Origin: Rhodococcus sp. B50
GTDB lineage: Bacteria; Actinomycetota; Actinomycetes; Mycobacteriales; Mycobacteriaceae
Length of the DNA: 64,000 bases
Direction: 5' to 3'
Assembly: GCF_013602415.1 (NCBI RefSeq)
Contig: NZ_WPAG02000002.1
Span: forward strand, 2,607,480-2,671,479
A model generated the notes under the pieces. It saw nothing but the letters and a program-made list of their open reading frames with translations, did not search any database and had not been told where the DNA came from. Positions within the stretch are counted from its first letter, which is position 1; every line of letters starts with the position of its first letter. The translations under genes were made by a program, and so were the position numbers. This document shows positions 18,944 through 27,293 of this stretch, piece after piece.

Positions 18944-20138
18944 ACGAGGTCGGCCGCATCCGGGCCGCGAGCCGCATGTCGAGCGCCCATACGACGCCCG
19001 CGAGGACCGCCAGACCGACGCCGAGCACACACACCGCAGGCCACCCGCCGGCCGTCCACGCCACCGTGCCGAGCGCCGATCCCGATGCGGCACCGACGAA
19101 GTAGCCCGTCATGTAGACGGAGTTCACGCGAGAGCGGGCGTCGGGATCGAGGGCGTACACGATGTTCTGATTGGTGATGTGCACGAGATTCAATGCGAGG
19201 TCGACGACGAGCATCCCCACGACGAACCACACCAATGAGCTCCCGCCCGCGGCGAGCGCGGCCCACGACGCGACCAGCGTGACCACGCCCACGGCGGTCG
19301 TCTGCGGTCCGTACCCGCGGTCGACGAGCCGCCCCGCGACGGTCGCGGCGACCGCACCGGCCACCCCGGCCAGACCCACGAGACCGATCTGCAGGTCGTC
19401 GAGGCCGAACGGAGGGTCGGACAGCAGGAACGCCATCGTCGAGAACAGCGCGCCCACCGATGCGAAGCTCAGTCCCCCGAGAATCGACCGGGTCCGCAGG
19501 CGGGGGTGCCGGACGATCAACGTCCCGAGGGATTTCACAGTGCTGACGTAGCCCTGCCGGACCACCGGTGGTGTTGCCGGAAGTACCCGCCACAACGCAA
19601 GGGCCACGATCACCATGGCGACCGCGCTCACCCGATAGACCGTCGTCCAGCTGTCGCCGAGTTCGGCGAGGATGCCCGCGACACTCCGGGCCACGAGGAT
19701 CCCGACGAGCAGGCCGCTCATCACGGTGCCGACCGCCCGCCCACGCGATTCGGGGGTGGCGAGGGTCGCCGCGAACGGCACCAGCACCTGCGCGGCGACC
19801 GAGAACAGACCGGCGATCGCGGTGCCCACGACGAGCACCCCGATGCTCGGTGCGAATCCGCTCAGCCCCTGCCCCGCCGCGGCAGCCAGCATGAGCATCA
19901 CGGCCAGTCGCCGCTGCGGGAACATGTCGCCGAGCGGGACGAGGAACAGCAGGCCGAGAGCGTAGGCGACCTGCGCGACCGTCACGGTGGAGGCCGCAGC
20001 CGACCGGGAGGTGTCCAGCGCCTCGGCGATGGAGTCGAGCAACGGCTGGTTGAAGTAGTTGCCGCCCACGCACAGACCCGTCGCCACGGCCATGAGCAGC
20101 AGGACCGGGGTCGTCAGCACGGAACGAGAGGACGTCAT
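18912..20138 (-). CDS. MFS transporter (Bcr/CflA- or YnfM-like exporter)
   Basis: A 408-residue inner-membrane protein with about 12 hydrophobic segments. The segment between TM2 and TM3, PLGDMFPQRRLAVML, matches the major-facilitator signature, and the first helix region has GGNYFNQPLLDSIAEAL. The ATG at 20138 follows GGAAG. It begins 75 bases downstream of egtD on the same strand, so it may be transcribed with the ergothioneine genes; transport of ergothioneine or an intermediate is possible but not shown. The C-terminal end overlaps the convergent LuxR gene. Confidence 0.8.
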   Translation of the reverse strand: MTSSRSVLTTPVLLLMAVATGLCVGGNYFNQPLLDSIAEALDTSRSAAASTVTVAQVAYALGLLFLVPLGDMFPQRRLAVMLMLAAAAGQGLSGFAPSIGVLVVGTAIAGLFSVAAQVLVPFAATLATPESRGRAVGTVMSGLLVGILVARSVAGILAELGDSWTTVYRVSAVAMVIVALALWRVLPATPPVVRQGYVSTVKSLGTLIVRHPRLRTRSILGGLSFASVGALFSTMAFLLSDPPFGLDDLQIGLVGLAGVAGAVAATVAGRLVDRGYGPQTTAVGVVTLVASWAALAAGGSSLVWFVVGMLVVDLALNLVHITNQNIVYALDPDARSRVNSVYMTGYFVGAASGSALGTVAWTAGGWPAVCVLGVGLAVLAGVVWALDMRLAARMRPTSSTTTGGPAAA

Positions 20139-20213
20139 GTCTTCCAGCCTCCCGTGCCGGCGCAGCGGGTGTCGAATCCGCTCGGCGGCCGAACCGCGGA
20201 TTTTCTGGGGGGT

Positions 20214-21170
20214 TTACTGCCGGGAGGCGCCGATCAGGACGAACCGACCGTCGGGATCGACCCATTCGTGCCGGACGACGAATCCCGCATCGGCGAGTTC
20301 CTGCGCGAGACCGACGAGCCGGAACTTCGCGGAGATCTCGGTCCGGATCTGTTCGCCTGCCGTGAAGGAGATTTCCAGGTCGAGGCCCGGGATCCGGACG
20401 TCCATCGCCTCGGTGGCCTCGAGCCGCATCTCGATCCACTCGTTCTCGGCGTCCCAGACGGCACGGTGCACGAACTTCTCCGGGTCGAAGTCGGCGCCCA
20501 GCCGGTCGTTGAGTACGCGCAGGACGTTCCGATCGAACTCCGCCGTCACTCCGGCCGCGTCGTCGTAGGCGGCGAGCAGGGTGTCGCGGTCTATGACGAG
20601 TCCTGCGCCGAGGAGCAGCCATTCGCCCGGGTGGAGGATCGCGGCCGTGCCGGTGAGGAACTGCGCGCGTTCGCTCGGGACGAGGTTGCCGATGGTGCCG
20701 CCGAGGAACGCGATCGCGCGCTTCCCGCCGGCAGGAAGATGCGCGAGCGAATCGGTGAAGTCGCCGACGACGCCGTGCACCGTCAGGTTCGGGTACTCCA
20801 CCGTCAATCTGGTGACGGCCGAACGCAGCGCCGGCTCGGAGACGTCCTGCGGCACGTAGGTGTGGAGGTACGGTTCGAGGGCATCGAGCAGCACGTGTGT
20901 CTTCTCGGACGAACCGGAACCGAGTTCGACGAGCATCTCGGGACGGGCCGATTCGGCGAAATCGGCGGCGTGCTGTCGCAGCAGGGAGAACTCGGTGCGC
21001 GTCGGGTAGTACTCGGGCAGCCGCATGATCTCCTCGAACAGTCGGCTGCCCCGCGCGTCGTACAGCCAGGTGGGCGAGAGGTACTTGGGATCGGACGTGA
21101 GGCCACGCCGTGCGTCCTCGCGCAGTTTGGCGTCGAGGTCCTCGGGGCGCAGGTGTACGTCGACGATCAC
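20214..21170 (-). CDS. egtD: L-histidine N-alpha-methyltransferase EgtD
   Basis: A 318-residue SAM-dependent enzyme that trimethylates histidine to hercynine, the first committed step of ergothioneine synthesis. Motifs visible are YLSPTWLYDARGSRLFEEI, the SAM loop ELGSGSSEKTHVLLDAL, FLGGTIGNLVPSER and the C-terminal FTAGEQIRTEISAKF. The length fits the family (about 320). The GTG at 21170 overlaps the egtC stop as GTGA, so it is the last gene of the coupled run egtA-B-C-D. GGAGG lies upstream of the start. Confidence 0.94.
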   Translation of the reverse strand: MIVDVHLRPEDLDAKLREDARRGLTSDPKYLSPTWLYDARGSRLFEEIMRLPEYYPTRTEFSLLRQHAADFAESARPEMLVELGSGSSEKTHVLLDALEPYLHTYVPQDVSEPALRSAVTRLTVEYPNLTVHGVVGDFTDSLAHLPAGGKRAIAFLGGTIGNLVPSERAQFLTGTAAILHPGEWLLLGAGLVIDRDTLLAAYDDAAGVTAEFDRNVLRVLNDRLGADFDPEKFVHRAVWDAENEWIEMRLEATEAMDVRIPGLDLEISFTAGEQIRTEISAKFRLVGLAQELADAGFVVRHEWVDPDGRFVLIGASRQ

Positions 21171-21916
21171 GGTGAGCCGACCTCCAGTGGTGAGACGATG
21201 AGTTTGCCCGGCATGGCGGCGACGAGATGCCGGTCCGGTACGGGTTTCCAGCGACTGTCGTCGTCGAACGGTTCGGACGCCACGATCGCGATCTGCTCGT
21301 CGACGAACGTCCACAGCGAGTGGTACCAGGCCGTGGCCCAGATACCGGACTCGTTGCACAACAACATGTTCAACCGCGAATCCGGGGCCAGCCCCAGCAC
21401 GTCATGGGTGAGCGAGATCAACGCAGGCTCCGGGTCGGCCGAACGCAACCGCGACTGCAGCAGAAGCCACAGCGTGGCGGCGTCGGTCGGGGATTCGAGC
21501 CGCAACAGTTCGGCGACGGGCAGCGCGCCGGCGAGGGTCACGAGCGAACCCGGCCACCCCCGGACCACACCGTTGAGGCTGAAGGCCCAGCGGTCGTCGG
21601 CGAAGGGCGCCGCCGCCGACCGCTCGACAGGCATCGCCTCGGTGGCCGAGCGGGTCGCGGCGACGACCGTACGCGACCGCACCGAGCCGAGCCCTTCACG
21701 GACGAAGGGATCGGACCAGATCGGCGAGGCCGACCGGTACCGCCCGAAGGTGCCCTCCGCACTCCACCATCCGACACCGAACCCGTCGGCGTTGATCGTC
21801 CCGCCCCCACGCATGTCGGTGGGTGCCCAGGACTGGCGGAGCAGCGAATTCGTTCCGGTCGACAGCAGTGTGGCGACATTCGTCTCCGGTCCGATGTACG
21901 CCAGATGTCTACACAT
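21167..21916 (-). CDS. egtC: Gamma-glutamyl-hercynylcysteine sulfoxide hydrolase EgtC
   Basis: A 249-residue class II glutamine amidotransferase-fold enzyme that removes the gamma-glutamyl group from gamma-glutamyl-hercynylcysteine sulfoxide. The catalytic cysteine is residue 2 after Met removal (MCRHLAYIG). NADGFGVGWW and the FSLNGVVRGW region are typical of the fold. The ATG at 21916 overlaps the egtB stop by eight bases, and its own stop overlaps egtD. The length is close to that of mycobacterial EgtC. Its place between egtB and egtD follows the order known from mycobacteria. Confidence 0.93.
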   Translation of the reverse strand: MCRHLAYIGPETNVATLLSTGTNSLLRQSWAPTDMRGGGTINADGFGVGWWSAEGTFGRYRSASPIWSDPFVREGLGSVRSRTVVAATRSATEAMPVERSAAAPFADDRWAFSLNGVVRGWPGSLVTLAGALPVAELLRLESPTDAATLWLLLQSRLRSADPEPALISLTHDVLGLAPDSRLNMLLCNESGIWATAWYHSLWTFVDEQIAIVASEPFDDDSRWKPVPDRHLVAAMPGKLIVSPLEVGSP

Positions 21917-23201
21917 CGCCCGTCCCGTATGCGACGCGCAGCCCGGCGAAGATCTGACGGCGGATGGGCAGGTCCCAGTTGCGGAAGGTGCCGCGGCACG
22001 CGACCTCGTCGGTTCCGAACGATCCCCCGCGCAGAACCCGGTGGCCGTCGCCGAAGAAGACCTCCGAGTACTCGCGATACGGGAAGGCGCGGAAGCCCGG
22101 GTAACCCGTGAACGGTGAGGCCGTCCACTCCCACACGTCGCCGATCAACTGGTGCACTCCGAGCGGTGACGCCCCCTGCGGATAGGCTCCGGCCACGGCG
22201 GGACCGAGATGGCGCTGGCCGAGGTTGGCGTGTTCGGGGCCGATATCCCCGTCGCCCCAAGGGAATCGACGACTGCGACCGGTGACCGGATCCCAGCGCG
22301 CCGCCTTCTCCCATTCGGCCTCGGTCGGCAGACGTCCCCCGGCCCAGCGGGCGAATGCCTCGGCCTCGTGGAAGCACACGTGGACGACGGGTTCGCCGGG
22401 ATGCAGCGGTACCGTTCGACCGAACATCGTTCTGCTCCAACCGGTATCGTCGCGACTCCAGAACTGCGGAGCCTCGAGCCCGGCATCGAGACGGTGCCGC
22501 CAGCCCACCTCGCTCCACAGTTCGCGCCGCGCGTACCCGCCGTCGTCGACGAACTCGAGATAACGCCCATTGGTGACGGGCGCCGCGTCGAGTTCGAACT
22601 CCGGCACGTCGACGACGTGGGCCGGCCGCTCGTTGTCGAGGGCCCACGGATCGGTGGACGTGCCCATCTCGAACGCACCGGCCGGAATCCGGACCCGCGC
22701 GGTGTCGGGAACGCTTCCGGTGCGCGGCGCCTCCGGAGCGTCGAGCAACGGAGGCCCCTGCCGCAGTTGATGTGTCGCAAGCATCGTCTCGGCATGCTGC
22801 TGTTCGTGTTGCGCGACCATCGCGAAGACGAAACCCTCGCGGGACAGCTCGTCGTCGAAGGCACTGTGCTCGAGCACGTCCCAGGCGAGCTCTCGGACGG
22901 CACGCGCATAGCGGCGGGCCCCGTCGGGGTCGAGCAACGGCAGCTCCGTGCGGGTCGCGCGCGGGTGCCGGAACGCGTCGTAGAGATCGTCGATGTCGCC
23001 GCGCACGGGTGGCCGCCCGCCCGCGACCCGCACGAGCCAGCGCTCCTCCTGGTTGGCGATGTGCGCCAGATCCCACACGAGGGGGCTCATCAACGGTGAA
23101 TGTTGTGCGGTGAGATCGCGTTCCGGCACGGAGGTGAGTACCTCGGTGCGGGCACGCGCCCGCTCGAGGTGACGCCTGAGCGCAACACGAGCAGGGGTCA
23201 C
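21909..23201 (-). CDS. egtB: Hercynine oxygenase EgtB (iron-dependent sulfoxide synthase)
   Basis: A 430-residue non-haem iron enzyme joining hercynine to gamma-glutamyl-cysteine with oxygen to give the sulfoxide. The N-terminal DinB-like domain carries the three iron-binding histidines, His47 in WDLAHI and His132/His136 in QHEQQH. The C-terminal half is an FGE-sulfatase-type fold (RIPAGAFEMGTS, GGRLPTEAEWEKAAR, WEWTASPF, VLRGGSFG). The GTG at 23201 follows GGAGGTGCG and overlaps the egtA stop by four bases. All key residues appear intact. Confidence 0.94.
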   Translation of the reverse strand: MTPARVALRRHLERARARTEVLTSVPERDLTAQHSPLMSPLVWDLAHIANQEERWLVRVAGGRPPVRGDIDDLYDAFRHPRATRTELPLLDPDGARRYARAVRELAWDVLEHSAFDDELSREGFVFAMVAQHEQQHAETMLATHQLRQGPPLLDAPEAPRTGSVPDTARVRIPAGAFEMGTSTDPWALDNERPAHVVDVPEFELDAAPVTNGRYLEFVDDGGYARRELWSEVGWRHRLDAGLEAPQFWSRDDTGWSRTMFGRTVPLHPGEPVVHVCFHEAEAFARWAGGRLPTEAEWEKAARWDPVTGRSRRFPWGDGDIGPEHANLGQRHLGPAVAGAYPQGASPLGVHQLIGDVWEWTASPFTGYPGFRAFPYREYSEVFFGDGHRVLRGGSFGTDEVACRGTFRNWDLPIRRQIFAGLRVAYGTGDV

Positions 23202-24427
23202 CGCACCTCCTCACCCGGCGCCAGCCCGCGCAGGCATCGCGCCGCGGCCGCGTCGAGCGCCGCGGTGAACCGCATGTCGCGCGAGGACTCCGCTGCGAGT
23301 GAGAGCAGACCCGCTGCGGCAGCACGCAATTCGAACGAGCGGAGACCCACCCGGGCCGACTCGGCCCACTGGTCGCGCACCGGGGCGACGATCGCACACG
23401 CCTCCGCGGAGACCTCCGGAGCGGAGAGCAACGCCTCCAAGGCCGCGACGGGCACCTGCCACGACTCGGCCGGCTGGGCATCGAGGTAGCGCACCTCGAG
23501 ATGCCCGCACGGACGAACGGGCGGGAACAACGTCGTCATGTGGTAGTCGAGATCGTCGACGGTGGGTCGGCGACGGATGTCGGCGTCGAGGTCGCCCGCG
23601 AGCCACGCCGCGAAGGTCGCGCCGGGCGGTGCGTGCCACTCGGGCTGATCGGAACGCACACAGGTCAGCGGCGCGTCGAGAACCCACGCGGGGTAGTCGC
23701 CGGGGTGGTGGACGTGGGTGAGGTCGGGATCGAGCTCGAGCCACGTCCGCATCCGCTGCGACACCCAGTCGCCCTCCGGAGCACCCCGCAGCCGGGGCGA
23801 GCACGCGAAGGCCGCGATCATCGCCGGGCCGATGGCGTGCAGCAGCTCCCAGCGCCGCACTATCTCCGCCTCGTCGCGTCCCGCGTCGACGGAGACCTGA
23901 ACCGACGCAGTGCTGTTCATCATCAGCCGGCCCATCGGGCCGATGCGGTCGTAGCGGAGTTCCATCGCGCCGTAGCGCGGGGTTCGCAGCAGACGGTGTG
24001 GAGGCCGCACCTCGTCGGCGGCGCGGTCGAGCATGATCACCGACCGGCGGGCGAGCAGCGCCCGGAGCATGCGGAGATCGGCCGTGAGCCGGTCGCACAC
24101 CTGCCGCGCCGAGGAACACGGCACGCTGGACAACTCCACCTGGCCGCCCGGCTCGACGCTGACCGCACTGCCCGACGGCAGGGGCCGCGCGGACGACGAC
24201 GGCGCCACCGCGTGCGGTGCGTGCGGTCCGAGCGCTTCGACGAGCGTCGCGAGTTCGGGACGCGACTCGGTGCCGTCGGCCCGGGCGGTGAGCCACTCGA
24301 GTTCGACCCCGATCAGCCTGGGAACTCCCAGCCGGAACGCCCTGCTGCGGACATAGTCCTCGGCGTCCGCGCGGGAGCCGAGTACCTTGCGGGCACGGGA
24401 GGCTGCGGCATCGACTGCCATCGCCAT
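23198..24427 (-). CDS. egtA: Glutamate-cysteine ligase EgtA
   Basis: A 409-residue GCS2-type ligase that makes gamma-glutamyl-cysteine, the thiol donor for EgtB. Family features include VELEWLTAR near residue 40, EPGGQVELSS (substrate/ATP binding), MMNSTASVQVSVD and GHLEVRYLDAQP. The start is ATG at 24427 (a second ATG lies two codons on). It is the first gene of the egtA-B-C-D run, with every junction overlapping, which implies one transcript and translational coupling. The divergent egtE begins 155 bases away; the shared intergenic region contains a perfect palindrome at 24501-24514. Confidence 0.92.
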   Translation of the reverse strand: MAMAVDAAASRARKVLGSRADAEDYVRSRAFRLGVPRLIGVELEWLTARADGTESRPELATLVEALGPHAPHAVAPSSSARPLPSGSAVSVEPGGQVELSSVPCSSARQVCDRLTADLRMLRALLARRSVIMLDRAADEVRPPHRLLRTPRYGAMELRYDRIGPMGRLMMNSTASVQVSVDAGRDEAEIVRRWELLHAIGPAMIAAFACSPRLRGAPEGDWVSQRMRTWLELDPDLTHVHHPGDYPAWVLDAPLTCVRSDQPEWHAPPGATFAAWLAGDLDADIRRRPTVDDLDYHMTTLFPPVRPCGHLEVRYLDAQPAESWQVPVAALEALLSAPEVSAEACAIVAPVRDQWAESARVGLRSFELRAAAAGLLSLAAESSRDMRFTAALDAAAARCLRGLAPGEEVR

Positions 24428-24500
24428 TCGTCCACCCCCTCGGCCGGTGCGCCAGGTATGCGGTCGAGACTAACCCGCCCGGGGACACGACGCGCGGATA

Positions 24501-24514
24501 ACGCACCGGTGCGT
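24501..24514. promoter_or_regulatory. Perfect 14-bp palindrome between egtA and egtE
   Basis: ACGCACCGGTGCGT is a perfect inverted repeat placed centrally between the divergent egtA (start 24427) and egtE (start 24583). It could be an operator for a dimeric regulator controlling both directions. There is no independent support beyond position and symmetry, and short GC-rich palindromes are not rare in this genome type. Confidence 0.35.
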
Positions 24515-24582
24515 GCGCGAACGGACACCAGCGGGCAGGCTCGACCCCGACGATACGGTCGACAGAAGGAGGTGCGGGGTCC

Positions 24583-25761
24583 GTGCTGGACGTGCAGGCG
24601 GCTCGACGCGACACACCGGGATGCTTCGACCGGGTCTTCCTCGACAGCGCGGGATCGTCCCTGCCCCCGACTCCGGTGCTGGACACGATGCTCGCGCACC
24701 TGCGCCGCGAGGCCGAGGTCGGCGGGTACGTGGCGGCCGACGAGCGGCTCGACGACCTGACCGCCGTGAAGACCTCGCTCGGCCGACTGTTCGACGCACC
24801 GGAGACCTCGATCGCACTGTCCGACGGCGCCTCGCGGGCGTGGACGTCGTTCTTCTACGCCGTGCCGCTGCGACCGGGTGACCGCATCCTGATCTCGCAG
24901 GCCGAGTACGCCGCGAACGCGATCGCCGCACTGCAGCGCGCACGGACCACCGGTGCCACCGTCGAGGTCGTGCCGTCCGATCCGTCCGGTCGCATCGACG
25001 TCGAGGCACTCGACGGGATGCTCGACGAACGCGTGCGGCTCGTGTCCGTCGTCCACGCCCCCACCAACGGTGGGCTGGTCAATCCCGTACGGGAGGTCGC
25101 CGACGCCGCACACGCGGTCGGTGCGCTCGTACTGCTCGACGCGTGCCAGTCGGTGGGGCAGCTGCCGGTGAGCGTGCCCGAACTCGACGTCGACGCCCTG
25201 TCGGGCACCGGGCGCAAGTGGCTCCGCGGCCCCCGCGGCACCGGTTTCCTCTATGTGCGGCCACGGCTGGTGACCGACCTCGAGCCGGCGGTGCTCGACC
25301 TGCACAGCGCCTCGTGGACCGCGCCCGACAGCTACGAACTCGCTCCTGACGCCTCCCGCTTCGAGATGTGGGAGAGCGGGGTGGCGGCCCGGCTCGGGCT
25401 CGGCGCGGCAGTGGACTATCTCCTCGATCTGGGTGTGGACGCCGTGGCCGAGGCGGTGGCGTACCGCGCCGGGCACGTGCGCGACGGGCTCGCGGGCATC
25501 GACGGTGTCACCGTCACCGACCTCGGCGAGCAGCACAGCGGCATCGTCTCGTTCACCGTGGACGGCCGCGACCCGCGGGAGGTCCGCGACGCCCTGGCCG
25601 AGCGGTCGGTGACGGTCACGGTCAGCGGCCGCAGTTCGACCCTGCTGGACATGACCGCGCGCGACCTGCCGTCGGTGGTGCGGGCGTCACCGCACTATTT
25701 CGTCTCCCCGGCCGACGTCGACAGGTTCCTCGCCGCGGTGCACGATCTCACCCGGTCGTGA
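24583..25761 (+). CDS. egtE: EgtE-like PLP-dependent C-S lyase (aminotransferase class V fold)
   Basis: A 392-residue PLP enzyme expected to cleave hercynylcysteine sulfoxide to ergothioneine, the last step of the pathway. The likely PLP lysine is Lys212 in SGTGRKWLRGPRGTGF, a class V signature. LLDACQSVGQLPV supplies the PLP-ring Asp, and the start has FLDSAGSSLPPTPV. The GTG at 24583 follows AGAAGGAGG at a rather long spacing. It is transcribed away from egtABCD, whereas I recall all five on one strand in M. tuberculosis. Other class V enzymes share this fold, so the call leans on the neighbours. Confidence 0.85.
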   Translation: MLDVQAARRDTPGCFDRVFLDSAGSSLPPTPVLDTMLAHLRREAEVGGYVAADERLDDLTAVKTSLGRLFDAPETSIALSDGASRAWTSFFYAVPLRPGDRILISQAEYAANAIAALQRARTTGATVEVVPSDPSGRIDVEALDGMLDERVRLVSVVHAPTNGGLVNPVREVADAAHAVGALVLLDACQSVGQLPVSVPELDVDALSGTGRKWLRGPRGTGFLYVRPRLVTDLEPAVLDLHSASWTAPDSYELAPDASRFEMWESGVAARLGLGAAVDYLLDLGVDAVAEAVAYRAGHVRDGLAGIDGVTVTDLGEQHSGIVSFTVDGRDPREVRDALAERSVTVTVSGRSSTLLDMTARDLPSVVRASPHYFVSPADVDRFLAAVHDLTRS

Positions 25762-25778
25762 GGTCGCACGAGGGCTGT

Positions 25779-25808
25779 TTGTCCCTGCCCGACGTCGTCC
25801 GGTAAAGT
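25779..25808 (+). promoter_or_regulatory. Sigma-70-type promoter for rplY
   Basis: TTGTCC (25779-25784) and TAAAGT (25803-25808) are separated by 18 bases and lie about 160 bases upstream of the rplY ATG. They match the actinobacterial housekeeping consensus well. The long leader that follows (about 25815-25968) has no recognised riboswitch. Assigned by sequence only. Confidence 0.5.
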
Positions 25809-25968
25809 GGTTCGAGTTGTCTCGGCGAGGGTGAACCGCAATATCGCTGGATCACCGTGATCGACGCGGCTGCGACGGAAGCAATGTGCTCCCCGGTCGC
25901 ACGTGTCGGATCCGTTCGTTCGAGAACACCCGACCACGAAGTGCCACCAGCGTAGGAGCCGTCACATC

Positions 25969-26577
25969 ATGTCCGACGAGAATCGTCTCGTAGCCAGCGT
26001 CCGCACCGAGTTCGGCAAGGGTGCCGCACGCCGCGCCCGTCGCGCCGGCCAGGTCCCCGCCGTCCTCTACGGCCACGGCACCGAGCCCCGGCACCTCGGC
26101 CTCCCCGACCTCGAGTTCGCAGCCGTGCTGCGTGCCCACGGCACCAACGCCGTCCTCACTCTCGACATCGACGGCGACGAGCAGCTCGCGCTGACCAAGT
26201 CGGTCGTCGTCCACCCGATCCGCCGCTACATCGAGCACGCCGACCTGCTGGTCGTGAAGAAGGGTGAGAAGGTCACCGTCGAGGTGCCCGTCGTCCTCCA
26301 GGGCGAGCCCGCTTCGGCGACCCTCGTCGTCAACGAGGTCAACACCATCAAGCTCGAGGCCGACGCCCTGAGCATCCCCGAGGAGATCACCGTCTCGATC
26401 GCGGGCGCCGAGGCCGGAACCCAGATCCTGGCCGGTGGCGTCGAGCTGCCCGCCGGCTCCACCCTCCAGGACGATCCCGAGCTGCTGCTCGTGAACATCG
26501 TCGAGGCTCCCTCCGCCGGTGCCATGGAAGGCACCGAGGGCGGAGAGGCCGCCGAAGAGGCTTCCGAGGAGGCCTGA
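25969..26577 (+). CDS. rplY: 50S ribosomal protein L25/general stress protein Ctc
   Basis: A 202-residue two-domain L25 (TL5/Ctc) protein that binds 5S rRNA in the large ribosomal subunit. The N-terminal domain shows [26 protein letters not shown]. The C-terminal beta domain has [16 protein letters not shown], and the end is an acidic Ala/Glu-rich tail. The ATG at 25969 was chosen over an upstream in-frame ATG at 25903 because it begins the conserved domain; TAGGAG lies upstream. pth follows 93 bases later, the usual rplY-pth pairing. A promoter-like pair lies at 25779-25808. Confidence 0.94.
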   Translation: MSDENRLVASVRTEFGKGAARRARRAGQVPAVLYGHGTEPRHLGLPDLEFAAVLRAHGTNAVLTLDIDGDEQLALTKSVVVHPIRRYIEHADLLVVKKGEKVTVEVPVVLQGEPASATLVVNEVNTIKLEADALSIPEEITVSIAGAEAGTQILAGGVELPAGSTLQDDPELLLVNIVEAPSAGAMEGTEGGEAAEEASEEA

Positions 26578-26670
26578 GCCTTCACCGGCTCCCCGTAAGT
26601 CACTCGTGCGGCGCGTCATCCTCCGGGGTGGCGCGCCGCACGTCGTTCGAATGCACGGAAGGATCTGCAC

Positions 26671-27243
26671 GTGGGCGACGACACCGCGCTCGTGGTCGGT
26701 CTCGGCAACCCCGGGCCGAAGTACGAGAACACCCGGCACAACATCGGATTCATGGTGGCTGACGTGCTGGCCGGACGCGTCGGCGGAAAGTTCTCCGCTC
26801 ACAAGCGCAGTAACGCCGACATCGTGCAGGCCCGGCTCGACGGCCGGCAGGTGATCATCGCCGAACCGCGCACCTACATGAATCTGTCGGGTGGGCCGGT
26901 CGCCGCCCTGGCGAAGTTCTTCTCGGTCGAACCCGCGAACGTGATCGTCGTGCACGACGAACTCGACCTGGACTTCGGGACGATCCGGCTCAAGCTCGGC
27001 GGTGGCGAGAACGGGCACAACGGCCTGCGGTCGACCTCGTCGGCGCTCGGCACCAAGGATTACCTGCGGGTGCGGATGGGCATCGGTCGTCCGCCCGGCC
27101 GGCAGGATCCCGCCGATTTCGTGCTCAAGCCGTTCTCGGCCACGGAACGCAAGGAACTCGACGTGTGGTGCGAGGAAGGGGCCGACGCCGTCGAACTGCT
27201 CCTGAAGCTCGGTCTCGAGGGCGCCCAGAACCGCATCCACTGA
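26671..27243 (+). CDS. pth: Peptidyl-tRNA hydrolase
   Basis: A 190-residue enzyme that releases peptides from peptidyl-tRNA dropped by the ribosome. The catalytic His is in ENTRHNIGF, the Asp is in [11 protein letters not shown], and the substrate-binding Asn residues are in [10 protein letters not shown] and [10 protein letters not shown]. The GTG at 26671 has GGAAGG upstream. It follows rplY on the same strand and ends just before a strong symmetrical hairpin at 27246-27285. The length and motifs are normal. Confidence 0.95.
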   Translation: MGDDTALVVGLGNPGPKYENTRHNIGFMVADVLAGRVGGKFSAHKRSNADIVQARLDGRQVIIAEPRTYMNLSGGPVAALAKFFSVEPANVIVVHDELDLDFGTIRLKLGGGENGHNGLRSTSSALGTKDYLRVRMGIGRPPGRQDPADFVLKPFSATERKELDVWCEEGADAVELLLKLGLEGAQNRIH

Positions 27244-27245
27244 CG

Positions 27246-27285
27246 GTGCGCGTTTCCGGTAGCAGGTGCTACCGGAAACGCGCAC
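27246..27285. terminator. Bidirectional hairpin terminator between pth and the acyl-AMP ligase gene
   Basis: Two perfectly complementary 19-base arms (27246-27264 and 27267-27285; left arm GTGCGCGTTTCCGGTAGCA) are separated by GG. It lies 3 bases after the pth stop and 8 bases before the stop of the convergent ligase gene. There is no long T-run on either strand, as is common for actinobacterial terminators. The placement between two convergent genes supports the role. Confidence 0.75.
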
Positions 27286-27293
27286 GAGCGGCG

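Noticed and set aside
16244..19093. Long open frame antisense to the LuxR regulator (949 codons)
   Set aside because: It mirrors a well-supported gene in a GC-rich region where antisense frames stay open. Its composition is Arg/Gly/Asp-rich with no domain, and no ribosome site fits.
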